Counted from the stretch's first letter, positions 28,458 to 37,469 are shown. The stretch is 64,000 nucleotides of DNA from an uncultured Acidimicrobiaceae bacterium (GCA_947259095.1 CAMYLA010000002.1:86093-150092), one strand, 5' to 3'. The notes: generated by a model from the sequence alone, not told the origin. Numbers and translations: made by a program.

Positions 28458-29321
28458 ATGAAGATCGGAGCGGTACTTCCCCACAACGAAATCGGCAGTG
28501 ACCCGGGCGCCATCAAGGCGTACCTGCAGGGCGTCGAGGAGCTCGGAATGACCCATCTGCTGATCTACGACCACGTGATGGGAGCCGATCCGGACCGATC
28601 AGGAGGCTACAGCGGGCCGTATGACAAGGACACCGCATTCCATGAGCCTTTCACGTTCTTCGGTTTCGCCGCTGCGGTCACCAACTCGATCGAACTGGTG
28701 ACGACCGTGCTGATCCTTCCCCAGCGACAGACGGTATTGGTGGCCAAGCAGGCGGCGGAGGTGGCCATCCTTTCGGAGAACCGGCTTCGGCTTGGGGTTG
28801 GCACCGGTTGGAACAGGATCGAGTATCAAGCGCTCAACGAGGACTTCACCAATCGAGGTGTCCGCCAAGCGGACCAGGTCGAACTGATGCGGAAACTGTG
28901 GTCATCGGACGCCTTCAGCTACACCAGCAACTTTCACACCATCGACCAGGCCAGCATCAATCCGAGGCCAAGCCAATCGGTGCCGATCTGGTTCGGCGGT
29001 TCCGCCCCGGCGCTACTGAAACGATGCGCACTTCTCGGCGACGGCTGGATGCCCCTGGGAGGGGCCAATGACAAGTCAGCAGCCTTGCTCGATCAGATCC
29101 GCGTGCACCGCGAAGCCGCCGGCCGCTCGATGGACGATTTCGGTGTCCAGGCCCAAGCACAGTGGGCCGGCGGCGACCCGGACCGATGGACGACACACGC
29201 CAAACGATGGCGGGAAATCGGCGCGACCCATCTGGCCGTCGCCACCCACAACGCCGGCGAAACCGACGTCGACGGCCACCTCACCCGCATCGCCCAGTAC
29301 CGAGACGCCATCTCCGACTGA
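28458..29321 (+). CDS. LLM-class F420-dependent oxidoreductase
   Basis: The 287-residue protein starts at the ATG at 28458 (MKIGAVLPHNEIG). It shows the luciferase-like monooxygenase TIM-barrel landmarks: HLLIYDHVMG, TNSIELVTTVLILPQR, LRLGVGTGWNRIEYQAL, IWFGGSAPALLKRCALLGDGWMP. Actinobacterial members use coenzyme F420. The substrate is unknown. A strong double hairpin ends the unit just after the stop codon. Confidence 0.88.
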   Translation: MKIGAVLPHNEIGSDPGAIKAYLQGVEELGMTHLLIYDHVMGADPDRSGGYSGPYDKDTAFHEPFTFFGFAAAVTNSIELVTTVLILPQRQTVLVAKQAAEVAILSENRLRLGVGTGWNRIEYQALNEDFTNRGVRQADQVELMRKLWSSDAFSYTSNFHTIDQASINPRPSQSVPIWFGGSAPALLKRCALLGDGWMPLGGANDKSAALLDQIRVHREAAGRSMDDFGVQAQAQWAGGDPDRWTTHAKRWREIGATHLAVATHNAGETDVDGHLTRIAQYRDAISD

Positions 29322-29324
29322 GTC

Positions 29325-29369
29325 GAAGCTCCGGAGGAGCTTCTCTGGGAGTTCGCCTCCGGCGAACTC
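29325..29369 (+). terminator. Tandem perfect hairpins after the F420 oxidoreductase
   Basis: GAAGCTCC-GGA-GGAGCTTC (29325-29343) and GAGTTCGCC-TCC-GGCGAACTC (29349-29369) are perfect stems of 8 and 9 bp with 3-base loops, starting four bases after the stop codon. There is no long T-run, as is common for actinobacterial terminators. Confidence 0.6.
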
Positions 29370-29489
29370 GATGGCTCACCAGGGGTACCGGAGAGCCCAA
29401 TTCTTCCTCGCTACTTGACCCGCACCGTTCCGCCAGCGGCAAGCAACAGGGATTTTCGGTCGAGTGGCGAAGCGGCTATGCCTTAGGGC

Positions 29490-30155
29490 ATGGATGTGAG
29501 AACAGCCGTCAAGAGTCGCTACTCGGTGCGCGGCTACCGTCCCGATTCTGTCCCCGATGAGACAGTTCGGGAGGTTTTTGAACTCGCTCGGCTGGCGCAG
29601 TCGGGAACCAACAACCAACCTTGGCACATCGCTGTTGTCAGCGGGGCGGCCTGTGATGATCTCCGACGACGCCTATGTGCTCGGTTCGACGCCAGGGACT
29701 CGGGTGAGCGGGACTTCGCCGCTCCGGCCGATCCTTTGCCCGATGCGTTGATGGAGCGACGCAGAGCCTGCGGATACTCCTACTACGCCACCATGGGAGT
29801 GGAGCGTTCCGACCGAGAGGGTCGGGCGGCTATCGCCCGCAAGAACTTCGAATTGTTCGACGCCCCTCACGCCGCATTCTTTTCCATGCCACGGACGCTT
29901 GGCATCTCCGGAGCCGTCGATATGGGGATCCTGCTGCAGACGGTGACCTTGCTCATGTTCGATCGGGGAATCGGATCGATCGCACAAGGTGCGTTGGCCA
30001 ACTACCCCGACACTGTGCGAGAGGTGGCCAAGATCCCTGAGGACAACGGCATCGTTTTCGGCATGTCATTCGGTTATGAAAACCCCGAAGCGCTGATCAA
30101 CACGGTCCGAATGCCCAGAGAATCGCTGGACGATATCGCCAGCTTCGTCAGCTGA
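29490..30155 (+). CDS. Nitroreductase family protein
   Basis: This 221-residue protein has the nitroreductase pattern: MDVRTAVKSRYSVRGYRPDSV at the N-terminus (FMN-binding SRxSxR), LAQSGTNNQPWHIAVV, the central IARKNFELFDAPHA and a C-terminal FGMSFGYENPEALIN. Such enzymes are FMN-dependent and reduce nitroaromatics, quinones or related electrophiles with NAD(P)H. It is monocistronic. The physiological substrate is unknown. Confidence 0.9.
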   Translation: MDVRTAVKSRYSVRGYRPDSVPDETVREVFELARLAQSGTNNQPWHIAVVSGAACDDLRRRLCARFDARDSGERDFAAPADPLPDALMERRRACGYSYYATMGVERSDREGRAAIARKNFELFDAPHAAFFSMPRTLGISGAVDMGILLQTVTLLMFDRGIGSIAQGALANYPDTVREVAKIPEDNGIVFGMSFGYENPEALINTVRMPRESLDDIASFVS

Positions 30156-30485
30156 GATCCGGGAACCGGCGGGGAACCCCGAACCTTGTTGGCGGATCCG
30201 GGGGCGAACGCTCCAGCGACACCGGGGACTCGGTGCCACTGGACCGTCACAATCTGCGGTCAAGACTCACTCAAAGGGAACAGGCAGACATCGCCCGCAA
30301 GCCCCTGAACAGGTGAACGCTTCCAAGGCACCATGCTCCAAGAATGCTGGCGCCCGACGCCCCAAACACATCCTCGACAACCACCCAACCAACAACACAC
30401 CATCACCACCGAACACAGAACCCAACTGTCACCTCAACCCCCGGCCCGGAAGGTGACAGTCTCCGGAAGGTCTAGTGTCGAGTGA
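30156..30485. other. 330-bp gap without a gene
   Basis: I see no supported gene. The stretch 30350-30430 is strikingly G-poor (C/A-rich) on the + strand. Just before the permease start there are two GGAAGGT copies 15 bp apart (30450-30471), of unknown meaning. Confidence 0.5.
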
Positions 30486-31442
30486 ATGCGGGTCCTGGTC
30501 GAGGTCATCATCAGTGGGCTGGGGCTCGGTTCGATCTATGCCATCGTGGCGCTCGGATTCGTCGTCGTCTACAAGACGACCAACGTCTTGAACTTCGCCC
30601 ACGGCTCGTTGGGGGCGGCCGGAGGTTTGGCCCTCGCCTCCTTGTTGAGCGATGGGGGCCTCGGTGTGCCGGCCCTGGCCGGCCTCAACCCGCTGACCCG
30701 ATTCGGTGACACGCTCTGGGGTTGGGGGCTCAACCTGGTGCTGGCCATGATCGTCGGTGCCGTGATCGGGATCATCGTCGAGCGTGTCGCCATTCGGCCG
30801 ATGATCGGCCGGTCGCAGTTCGTGCTCATCATCGCGACCATCGGTATCTCGATCGCCCTGCAGACGGTGATCGACCGGGCCCCGGTGGCCCGGAACCTTC
30901 ATGTGCCGTGGGGGGCCGGAAGCTGGAGCCCGGGTGGCGTGACCGTCCCCAAATCGGCAGTGGCGTCGATCGCACTGGCCGGGCTCGGTTTCGGAGCGCT
31001 CGCCGTGTTCAACCGCACCCGCCTCGGCTTGAGCGCCCGGGCCGTGGCGTCCGATCGGGAGGCGGCCATGGCGAACGGTGTCGACGTCGGCCGGGTCTAT
31101 ACCGTCACCTGGGCCATCGCCGCGGCGCTAGCGACCCTCGCCGCCGTCGCCTTCGCATTCGCTCCCCGGGGAACCGGATCGCTGAGCACGTTGGGGACAC
31201 CGGCGCTCTTCTTCCGCGCCCTGCCCGTGATCGCCATCGGTGGGTGGGATTCCTACCACGGTGCCTACCTCGGCGGCCTGGCCATCGGACTGCTCCAGAT
31301 CGCGGCCGGTCGCTACCTGTCGAGCCACGAATCGATTCTGGGCGCCGGCTACCCGACGATCCTGCCCTACCTGGTCATGATCGCGGTGCTGCTGGTCCGA
31401 CCGGCCGGGCTTCTCGGCCAGCGCACGGTCCGTCGGGTCTGA
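30486..31442 (+). CDS. Branched-chain amino-acid ABC transporter permease (LivH-like), orphan
   Basis: This 318-residue integral membrane protein has the LivH signature ALGFVVVYKTTNVLNFAHGSLGAAGG near its N-terminus, VERVAIRPMIGRSQFVLIIATIGISIALQ in the middle and GLGFGALAVFNRTRLGLSARAVASD before the last segments. It normally works with LivM, two ATPases (LivG/LivF) and a binding protein. None of these is present here: the next sequence is noncoding and an integrase stump. It is probably a stranded part of a transporter operon cut by recombination. Confidence 0.88.
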   Translation: MRVLVEVIISGLGLGSIYAIVALGFVVVYKTTNVLNFAHGSLGAAGGLALASLLSDGGLGVPALAGLNPLTRFGDTLWGWGLNLVLAMIVGAVIGIIVERVAIRPMIGRSQFVLIIATIGISIALQTVIDRAPVARNLHVPWGAGSWSPGGVTVPKSAVASIALAGLGFGALAVFNRTRLGLSARAVASDREAAMANGVDVGRVYTVTWAIAAALATLAAVAFAFAPRGTGSLSTLGTPALFFRALPVIAIGGWDSYHGAYLGGLAIGLLQIAAGRYLSSHESILGAGYPTILPYLVMIAVLLVRPAGLLGQRTVRRV

Positions 31443-31805
31443 TGTGGTGGTCGAACGACCGCGGCCCCCGGGGTGGTTGATCACCCTGGTGTCGGGGCGA
31501 GGGGAGCGGCACCGTGACGGTCTCGTGCCGAGAGGATGGGGCCGCACGCCGATCGATGTGCGTGAGGCCGACCGCCGGGGCCACGGCCACGGGTTCTGGC
31601 AAGCGGAGCCATGGATCGTCTGCTCCACCCGTAACCGGCACCGCAGAAGCGAAAAGCCGGCGGTCACGCGATCGTCGAGACGGGGCATGGATCCTCCGAT
31701 CGCTAAACCAATCGCTCCTCCCCAACACCTCATGGGCCGACTGTGGCAACCCCATCGGCGGACGAGTCGCCATCAAGAAACTGAACGACGAGCGAGAGCG
31801 GTCTA
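31443..31805. other. 363-bp gap without a supported gene
   Basis: Both strands have open frames but none resembles a protein I recognise. The right edge, near 31800, is where the integrase frame abruptly becomes coding, so a deletion junction probably lies here. Confidence 0.45.
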
Positions 31806-32108
31806 GTGTTCGTGAACAACGCCGGTCGTTCGGTGACGCCAGAGAACTACGGGAAGGTCTGGAATCGGGCGAAGGCTGAGCTATGGCCAACCGGTCATCA
31901 GCTGGCAGCCACGAACCCATACGACCTCCGTCATTCAGCGGCTACGGCGATGCTCCGGGCCCACGTCCCGTTGCCCGAAGTGGCTCGCCGGCTCGGACAT
32001 TCGGTGGACATCCTTCTTCGCGTCTACGCCGGCGTCTTTGATGACGAAGTGGAGCGATCAAATAGCTTCATCGACGCTGAGTTCGCACGGCAGGCGGTCC
32101 GACGGTAA
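31806..32108 (+). pseudogene. Phage-type tyrosine integrase, C-terminal stump
   Basis: About 100 residues survive: VFVNNAGRSVTPENYGKVWNRAKAELWP, NPYDLRHSAATAMLRAHVPLPEVARRLGHS and LLRVYAGVFDDE. The second catalytic Arg with its His (DLRH), the LGH His/Arg box and the nucleophile Tyr (VYAG) are intact. The arm-binding domain, core-binding domain and first catalytic Arg are missing. This is an actinobacterial integrase type that often targets tRNA genes. It is the only integrase sequence in the window and probably the remnant of the enzyme that used one of the nearby att scars. Confidence 0.8.
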
Positions 32109-32115
32109 TCCACGG

Positions 32116-33246
32116 TCATGGACCGGCGGTGGTGCTCGGTGCTGTCGAGGTGCTGGCCATGCACTCGCTGTGATGCTCGTCGGCCGGCAGTGGACCTCCG
32201 GGCATCGAGTACTCGGATGCGCCCTGGGCGACTGCGACGTCGACCCAGCACCAACCGGGAACCTCAGCGAGAAAGAACGCTACCGGTGCCGGGGCTGCGG
32301 TCCGAAGGAGGTCGGTCACGATGACCGTCTCATCGACCGGCGAACCATCGATCGACTTCTCGCTCAACATCACCTCCGTTGCCTCGATGCCTACGAAGCC
32401 GTAGATGACGGTGGCGCCTCCGAAGCGGGCCGACCACCCGTGGCTGTTGCAGCGACGGTCACCGGCCCGGCCATCGACATCGAGGCGGAAGCACGTGAGG
32501 CGGCCGTCGTTCGCGTTCAGCGGATAGTCGGGCGGAACGAAGGCGATCAACTGATACGGAATGCCGTCTGCGGAGGTTGCCTCGACCACGACCTCCTCGA
32601 CGGCATCGGGTACCTGGCCGCCGATGACAGCTGCGGTCCCCAGTGTGCGATTCAGCTCAGCCCACTCGTCCGGACCGGCGAGTCTTGCGCTCGCTGCGAT
32701 CGCGAGCACCTCGTCATCAGAGATGGTGTCTCCCCACATGAGCATCACCCACCGCTGCTGGTCGTCCGGCCACATGACCGCAGTTCCGTAGCTGACACCG
32801 TCGTCCCACAGTGGAAACAGGTAGCCGGTTTGACCATGGAGAGCCACCTCTTCGGCACCAGGAATCCCGTCGGTGTCGGGTCCGTCGAGAGAGGTGGTGA
32901 TGCGGAGCGGACCATCGAAGAGATCGTTCGGGTTGGACTCGTGCTGGTAGACGACCATTCGTCCGGTGTCGAGTTCCTGAACAATCGCCGGGCCGAAGCC
33001 GTCTGGTATCTCGCCAAGCACCCACGCACCGGCACCGATCTCGCCGGCCGTGGCTCCCGGATTGGACGAGGAAGGGGGCTGTGTCCCAGTGGTCGCGGGC
33101 GGCGCCGTGTCCGTTGTCGGCTTTTCCGCCGGGGAAGCCTCGATCTGGGTGCTGTCATCGGCACCACAAGCGGTGAAGGCGAGAATCGCACTCATGGCAC
33201 AGCAAGCTGCGGTGAAGATCCTGGTTCTACCGATGCCAGTGTTCAT
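32116..33246 (-). CDS. Secreted lipoprotein of unknown function
   Basis: The 376-residue protein has a lipoprotein signal (TAACCAMSAILAFTAC, lipobox Cys at ~27), then a Thr/Pro/Ser-rich spacer (TTDTAPPATTGTQPPSSS) and a ~300-residue extracellular part with several Cys and Trp. I do not recognise a family. It converges on the integrase stump with 7 bp between stops. Its start is 87 bp from tRNA fragment 2, where other scars carry a left-arm motif, so an insertion may have replaced that arm. Confidence 0.75.
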   Translation of the reverse strand: MNTGIGRTRIFTAACCAMSAILAFTACGADDSTQIEASPAEKPTTDTAPPATTGTQPPSSSNPGATAGEIGAGAWVLGEIPDGFGPAIVQELDTGRMVVYQHESNPNDLFDGPLRITTSLDGPDTDGIPGAEEVALHGQTGYLFPLWDDGVSYGTAVMWPDDQQRWVMLMWGDTISDDEVLAIAASARLAGPDEWAELNRTLGTAAVIGGQVPDAVEEVVVEATSADGIPYQLIAFVPPDYPLNANDGRLTCFRLDVDGRAGDRRCNSHGWSARFGGATVIYGFVGIEATEVMLSEKSIDGSPVDETVIVTDLLRTAAPAPVAFFLAEVPGWCWVDVAVAQGASEYSMPGGPLPADEHHSECMASTSTAPSTTAGP

Positions 33247-33332
33247 GGGGTGTTCAGCGACCTGCGCCGCTCCCAGCCGGCGGACCCTTTGGGGCCGACA
33301 AGCTCAAGTTGCAACGCTGTGACCTGGGGTTT

Positions 33333-33389
33333 TGGCGGAGAGGGGGATTCGAACCCCCGGAACCTGTGAGGGTTCAACGGTTTTCAAGA
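33333..33389. repeat. tRNA-Ser(UGA) 3'-half fragment 2 (att scar)
   Basis: 57 bp match the tRNA-Ser 3' half from CCA to TTTTCAAGA, with a 2-bp deletion in the acceptor region. It is preceded by GCAACGCTGTGACCTGGGGTT, shared with fragment 3-type scars at 37.4 kb, and followed by GGCA and then a GTGGCAC double motif 116 bp later. Confidence 0.85.
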
Positions 33390-33505
33390 GGCAGATCCCC
33401 TACTCTCGAAACGCCAGCTGCCAAGCCAGAGTACGGCCCCAGTCGGCTGCGACGGGCTCGCATCCGTCGACCGCCATGGACCGGTGCAGTCCTCGGTGGG
33501 CCCGT

Positions 33506-33527
33506 GCCAGTGGCACCACCGTGGCAC
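33506..33527. repeat. GTGGCAC double motif, right arm of tRNA fragment 2
   Basis: GTGGCACCACCGTGGCAC with heptamers 11 bp apart, 116 bp after tRNA fragment 2 and 18 bp from the stop of the 55-residue gene. Confidence 0.7.
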
Positions 33528-33544
33528 GCTCGACCCTGCTGCTT

Positions 33545-33712
33545 CTAAGCGCTCCGTCGAAGCGACTGGTGGTTAGCCAACATGTCCTCGACCTCGCGAC
33601 GGAAGTCTTCGGGCAGATCCTCGACGTCGGTGATCCCTGCTCGGATTAGGGCACGCTGTTCCGCGTCCGACATCTGCCGCCACTCGCTGGCCGGCACCCA
33701 CTGCAGCTCCAT
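33545..33712 (-). CDS. 55-residue acidic VPASEWR protein, copy 1
   Basis: The gene starts at the ATG at 33712 and encodes a 55-residue acidic protein with VPASEWRQMSDAEQRALIRA and VEDLPEDFRREVEDML. The copy at 37584 has the same length and differs at 13 positions (76% identical), mostly conservatively, and a third, broken copy lies at 24686. That conservation shows it is a real gene. It diverges from the 33773 gene across 60 bp, and the same pairing recurs at 37.6-38.1 kb. It is too acidic to look like an excisionase. I do not recognise the family; an antitoxin-like role is a guess from context. Confidence 0.7.
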   Translation of the reverse strand: MELQWVPASEWRQMSDAEQRALIRAGITDVEDLPEDFRREVEDMLANHQSLRRSA

Positions 33713-33772
33713 GACCCCCACACTATCAGAAGCGCCTCTCGCGGGAAGTCTGCGACGTAGGCTGAGCCCTCC

Positions 33773-34045
33773 ATGCTCTTGATCGCGGCTCACGTCCTCG
33801 GCGACATCGAACGCTGGTGGACTGGCCACGGCCGGAATCTCTCGGGCTCGGAGATCGGGGACCTCTACCGACTCCTGCACCAGGCCTCGGTCGAGGCCCA
33901 GGCTGCCTGGTCTCTCCTCCCCGATCGGGGCGACGGGACCCGCATCTTCTCGATCCGGGCCGCGCTCGTTCCCATCTCTCTGCTCCTTATCGAGCAAATC
34001 GACAACGTCATCGTCCTGGACATTCGGATCCCGACCCAGCGGTGA
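33773..34045 (+). CDS. 90-residue partner protein of the VPASEWR gene, copy 1
   Basis: Starting at the ATG at 33773, the 90-residue protein contains LLIAAHVLGDIERWW, YRLLHQASVEAQAAWSLLP, RGDGTRIFSIRAAL and a C-terminal strand-like NVIVLDIRIPTQR. It is about two-thirds identical by eye to the 37782 protein, whose N-terminus is 11 residues longer. The final hydrophobic strand and Arg-rich end recall small toxins such as ParE/RelE, but the conserved core motifs are not there. It is always paired head to head with the 55-residue gene next to an att scar. Confidence 0.7.
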   Translation: MLLIAAHVLGDIERWWTGHGRNLSGSEIGDLYRLLHQASVEAQAAWSLLPDRGDGTRIFSIRAALVPISLLLIEQIDNVIVLDIRIPTQR

Positions 34046-34236
34046 ATACCCGACAGCGGAACTGCGGCCGTCCAGCAAGATGTCATCGGTCGACAACCTG
34101 GACAACACCGTTCCTTCGACCGTCGCCAATGTGGCCGCCCAAGCCGGACCGACACGGGTCACGATCCCGAGCCGGCCACCCTCGATTCGGCCGAGCCAAG
34201 ACGTTGCGGTGATGGCCAGAGAAAGTCAGATGGGTT

Positions 34237-34645
34237 GGCTCATCGACTGACCGACGATGACCTTCGCGAACTCGCGCTGCCCCCACCCACGGCGCCAGTT
34301 CAAACAACATCGCAAGCCCCAACTGTCCACCACACCGGTTGAACACAGATCATGCCACGGTGGTGCCACTGAAATACGATATTCCGTGACGCTCGCCCAC
34401 TCACCGACATGACAGGTTCCGCCGCCGCAACGCCCTGACCAGGCGAAATCAGCGGAGAGACGGGGATCCGAACCCCCTAACCTGTGAGGGTTCAACGGTT
34501 TTCAAGAGGCGACGACCTAGCCCTCGAAATCCTCATCTACCTCGCCTAGAACCCGGCGATGGCCCATGAAACGGGCTTGCGCCATTGACCGTTGTTGACC
34601 CAGAGCGGCCGCGGTCGACCGACGCCAGTGGCACCACCGTGGCAC
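34237..34645. repeat. Complete att-like block with tRNA-Ser fragment 3
   Basis: The order is a 27-bp block (34237-34263) identical to one at 37199, then an inverted GTGGCAC double motif (34352-34369), then after 80 bp a degenerate tRNA-Ser 3' half (34450-34507), and after 116 bp a direct GTGGCAC double motif (34624-34645) preceded by GTTGACC repeats. A core flanked by oppositely oriented arm motifs at fixed distances is the layout of an integrase attP site or of a junction between tandem elements. No gene lies within it. Confidence 0.7.
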
Positions 34646-34976
34646 GATCGACCAGGCGCCATCAATGTAGGAGTTGGTCGTGCGATCAAGTCCTGCGGAG
34701 CGACCGAGACCCTTGCCGCTCGCCATCACGACGAATCTGCCTTGACGGCCGTTGGCGTCGCTTGCTTGAGGTTGACGGAACCCCGGAGAAGGTTTGGCGG
34801 GATCGGCACTGAGAACCGGGTCGCTCCTGTGTCCGATCGCCGGGTCGACATCAGTATCGCCCAGCCAGACGAAATCGCCTGCGGTGCAGTCCGAACTCAA
34901 CGACCAGTACACAGAATCACGCTACTCCAATTGCTTATACCGTCTTCGAGTCGCCAAACTCTCTGTAGGAGATGAG
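34646..34976. other. 331-bp leader of the TauD-like gene, no gene
   Basis: The dioxygenase frame is technically open from 34794, but this upstream part has no homology-like features. The AGGAG at 34967 marks the real start. I see nothing else in this stretch. Confidence 0.5.
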
Positions 34977-35816
34977 ATGACTATGAGCGACCGGCCAACA
35001 CTTGCCTACAACGCGATCACACCGAAGTTTGGGTCGGAACTGATCGACGTCACGCTGCTCGAGATGAGCGACGAAGACGTCGAAGCGCTGCAACAACTGG
35101 CAGCAGAGCGAGGCATTGTCGTCGTCCGCGACCAAGAGATGTCAATGCAACAGCAAGCCGATTTCGCTCATCGACTCGGGCCGTTGTCGATTCATCAGAC
35201 CGGTGAGTCGGAGCTTCCTCCAGAGCTGTTGCTGGTCCAGAACGACGAGAACTCCAAGCGCGCGGTCGGGGGTGCTTGGCACTCGGACATCTCCAGCGAA
35301 GAACGGCCACCTGCACTCTCGATGCTTCGCATGGAGGTCGTGCCTTCCTCAGGTGGCGACACGCTCTTCGCCGACATGTACCAAGCGTTCGAAGCGTTGT
35401 CGCCGGAGATCCAGGCGCTGGCGAAGAGGCTCACGGCCCGACACGACTCCAAGGGGCACCATCTCTACCTGCGGGGGATCAAGACGCTCAAGGAGTTGCC
35501 GTCAAACGTGCATCCGGTGGTTCGAACGCATCCCCGCACGGGTCGCAATGCGCTCTACGTGAACTCGTCGTTCGTTGGTCGTCTGATGGAAACGACCAAG
35601 CTCGAGGGCGAGGCCATTCTGGCGATGCTGTACGAGCACATTGCCTTGGGCGTCTCATTCCACTGCCGCGTGAAGTGGAAACCGAACACGGTCGTGTTCT
35701 GGGACAACCGATGCGTTCAGCACTTCGCAACGTTCGACTACTTCCCCGAGCTTCGACGGGGGTATCGAGCCACGTCCATCGGTGGGGCTCCGTACCTCGA
35801 CCCTGCTGCGGGCTAG
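34977..35816 (+). CDS. TauD/TfdA-type Fe(II)/2-oxoglutarate dioxygenase
   Basis: I start at the ATG at 34977, with AGGAG five bases upstream (the ATG at 34983 is also possible), giving 279 residues. The iron triad is visible: HSD in GGAWHSDISSEERPP, and the distal His in NRCVQHFATFDYFPELRRGYR, which also supplies the 2-oxoglutarate Arg. GGDTLFADMYQAFEALSPEI is the usual TauD loop. The family hydroxylates sulfonates, phenoxyacetates and related acids. The specific substrate is unknown. It is single cargo between two att-like blocks. Confidence 0.9.
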   Translation: MTMSDRPTLAYNAITPKFGSELIDVTLLEMSDEDVEALQQLAAERGIVVVRDQEMSMQQQADFAHRLGPLSIHQTGESELPPELLLVQNDENSKRAVGGAWHSDISSEERPPALSMLRMEVVPSSGGDTLFADMYQAFEALSPEIQALAKRLTARHDSKGHHLYLRGIKTLKELPSNVHPVVRTHPRTGRNALYVNSSFVGRLMETTKLEGEAILAMLYEHIALGVSFHCRVKWKPNTVVFWDNRCVQHFATFDYFPELRRGYRATSIGGAPYLDPAAG

Positions 35817-36018
35817 GCTAGGCAGCCGCCTCAGGCCACCACGCCTTCCGAGCGAAGACGGGCAAGCTCTTAGTACGCCGGCGCCCCAGACGTTCGGCTG
35901 TTCGTCACCCCGACCGAACAGGAAACGTCGACCAGGCTGCCACCGATCTCGGCCCAGTGCCCGCCGAGCAGCCCACGCTCAGCGGCCCGATCCCTCGATG
36001 GGGAGCGCTACGGGTGGG

Positions 36019-36744
36019 CTATGGGATACCGACCATCTCGGTGGTTGATCGGAAGATGAGTCGAGCGTCGGCGTCGAAGTACTGCTCGATGCCATCGCTC
36101 TCGTACAGCTCGAGGTATCGGCGCAGCGCGCCCTTGTCCGGGAAGTAGAGCTCGGCCATCCCGACGTAGGGGTCGACGGCTGGTTGATCGGAGATACTCA
36201 CCACATAGCGGAACCCTCCGGCCTGCTCCATGGCGCCCGCCACGTTCGGCGCATGCACGTTGAGCCAATGATCGGTCAACGTTTGATGATCCGCCTCCGC
36301 CTTTGCCGTCAAGATCGTGGTGACCTTGAGGAAGCCGCTACGTGTGCACGGGAACGGCTCATTCAAGTCATTTGGCGTCAGCTGCAGGTCACCATCGACG
36401 ATGACATACTCGGTCGTCGGCCATCCGACATACGGCTCGGCCTTCTGCTGGAACGTGTCACGAGGCGTAGTGCCGTGCGGAGTCTTCTCACGTGGGTACG
36501 GAGCATCAGTCCAGATCTGGGCGACACCATCCCACACCTGCTCCCCGGATGGCACGGGGTTGTACAACGTCGCGATGTAGCGAGGGGCAGCGGCGCTGGT
36601 GCTGACCGCCGCCTGGTTCTGCCGAGCCAGAACGGCCGGCATGTGGTTGGCAAACCAATTCACCACCAATTCGTCGCGGGTGACGCCCGGCCGCCGACTG
36701 ATCAAAAACTGCATCTTGGTGCCAGGTGTCGCCATCACGTTCAT
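36019..36744 (-). CDS. EthD-domain protein with two dimeric alpha/beta-barrel repeats
   Basis: The 241-residue protein contains two EthD-like ferredoxin-fold halves: MQFLISRRPGVTRDELVVNWFANHMPAVL near the N-terminus and FLKVTTILTAKAEADHQTLTDHWLNVHAPNVAGAM after residue ~140. The conserved W..NH.P pattern occurs in each. EthD proteins are small accessory or catalytic proteins of oxidative degradation pathways. It faces the TauD-like gene tail to tail across ~200 bp, which holds nothing I recognise. The pair may have come in as one catabolic cargo. Confidence 0.82.
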   Translation of the reverse strand: MNVMATPGTKMQFLISRRPGVTRDELVVNWFANHMPAVLARQNQAAVSTSAAAPRYIATLYNPVPSGEQVWDGVAQIWTDAPYPREKTPHGTTPRDTFQQKAEPYVGWPTTEYVIVDGDLQLTPNDLNEPFPCTRSGFLKVTTILTAKAEADHQTLTDHWLNVHAPNVAGAMEQAGGFRYVVSISDQPAVDPYVGMAELYFPDKGALRRYLELYESDGIEQYFDADARLIFRSTTEMVGIP

Positions 36745-36912
36745 GCCCCAAACCTATTCCTGCCGTCGCCTCGCGCTGAAATCGATACCTCTGCTCTGAG
36801 GCGCACCGGTGGCTCGCTGCCCCAATGCACTCGGCTTGGCACCCGCCCTTTTGGCACGCGCTGTTGATATTCGCTGTTTGATACACACCCGGCCCATCAG
36901 CCGACATGGAGC

Positions 36913-37212
36913 ATGAGCATGACACTCGATGAACAGTTGGAGGTACTCGCCGAGTACTGCGCCAATGGTCGGCGGCGGGCGCTCGAGCTCGGCAAGCGAG
37001 GACCGGTGAGGTTCGTCGGTGACCGTGTACTACATCCCGAGATCGTGAAGGCGTACTGGCGGACCGGTTTCTACGTCTTCGAGGGGCTCATCGAAAGCGA
37101 CGAACTCGCCGACCTCCGACCGGTCTCCTACATGAAACGGACGATACGCGGCCTCGGTGATGAGCGCGATCGCTTCCTTCTCGTTGGCACCCGCCGCCGG
37201 CTCATCGACTGA
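36913..37212 (+). pseudogene. Phytanoyl-CoA dioxygenase-like protein, truncated at an att block
   Basis: The first ~70 residues (LHPEIVKAYWRTGFYVFEGLIESDELADLRP) match the N-terminus of PhyH-family Fe(II)/2-oxoglutarate dioxygenases, which normally run to ~270-300 residues with an HxD...H triad. The similarity stops near 37120, and the frame ends inside the 27-bp block at 37199 that begins the next att-like repeat. The iron-binding residues are gone, so it is a fragment cut by element insertion or deletion. Confidence 0.6.
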
Positions 37213-37469
37213 CCGACGATGACCTCCGCTGACCACTGTTGCCCCCTTGACCGGACTGCGGATCGGCGAGGTCGGCAGCCACAGCCGTCCATCACACTAG
37301 GTGAATACCGACCGTGCCACGGTGGTGCCACCGGACAACGACTGTCCGTGACGTTCTACCACTCACCGACGTGACTAGCGCGGTCACCGCAACGCCGTGA
37401 CCTGGGGTTTTGGCGGAGAGAGGGGGATTCGAACCCCCGGAACCTGTGAGGGTTCAACGGTTTTCAAGA
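37199..37469. repeat. Att-like block with exact tRNA-Ser(UGA) 3'-half copy (fragment 4)
   Basis: The 27-bp block (37199-37225), the inverted GTGGCAC double motif (37314-37331) and the tRNA core (37411-37469) keep the same spacing as at 34237 (115 bp start to start, then 79 bp). The core is 59 bp and identical to the tRNA at 57771-57829. No right-arm motif follows at ~116 bp; the 55-residue gene occupies that place instead. Confidence 0.85.

Noticed and set aside
33545-33712. Excisionase/recombination directionality factor
   Set aside because: The protein is strongly acidic and lacks a winged-helix or basic DNA-binding pattern, although its position next to att-like sites would fit.
26962-37469. 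tRNA-Ser fragments read as complete tRNA genes
   Set aside because: Sequence beyond the anticodon loop does not form a D-arm or the 5' acceptor strand; only the 3' half is present.
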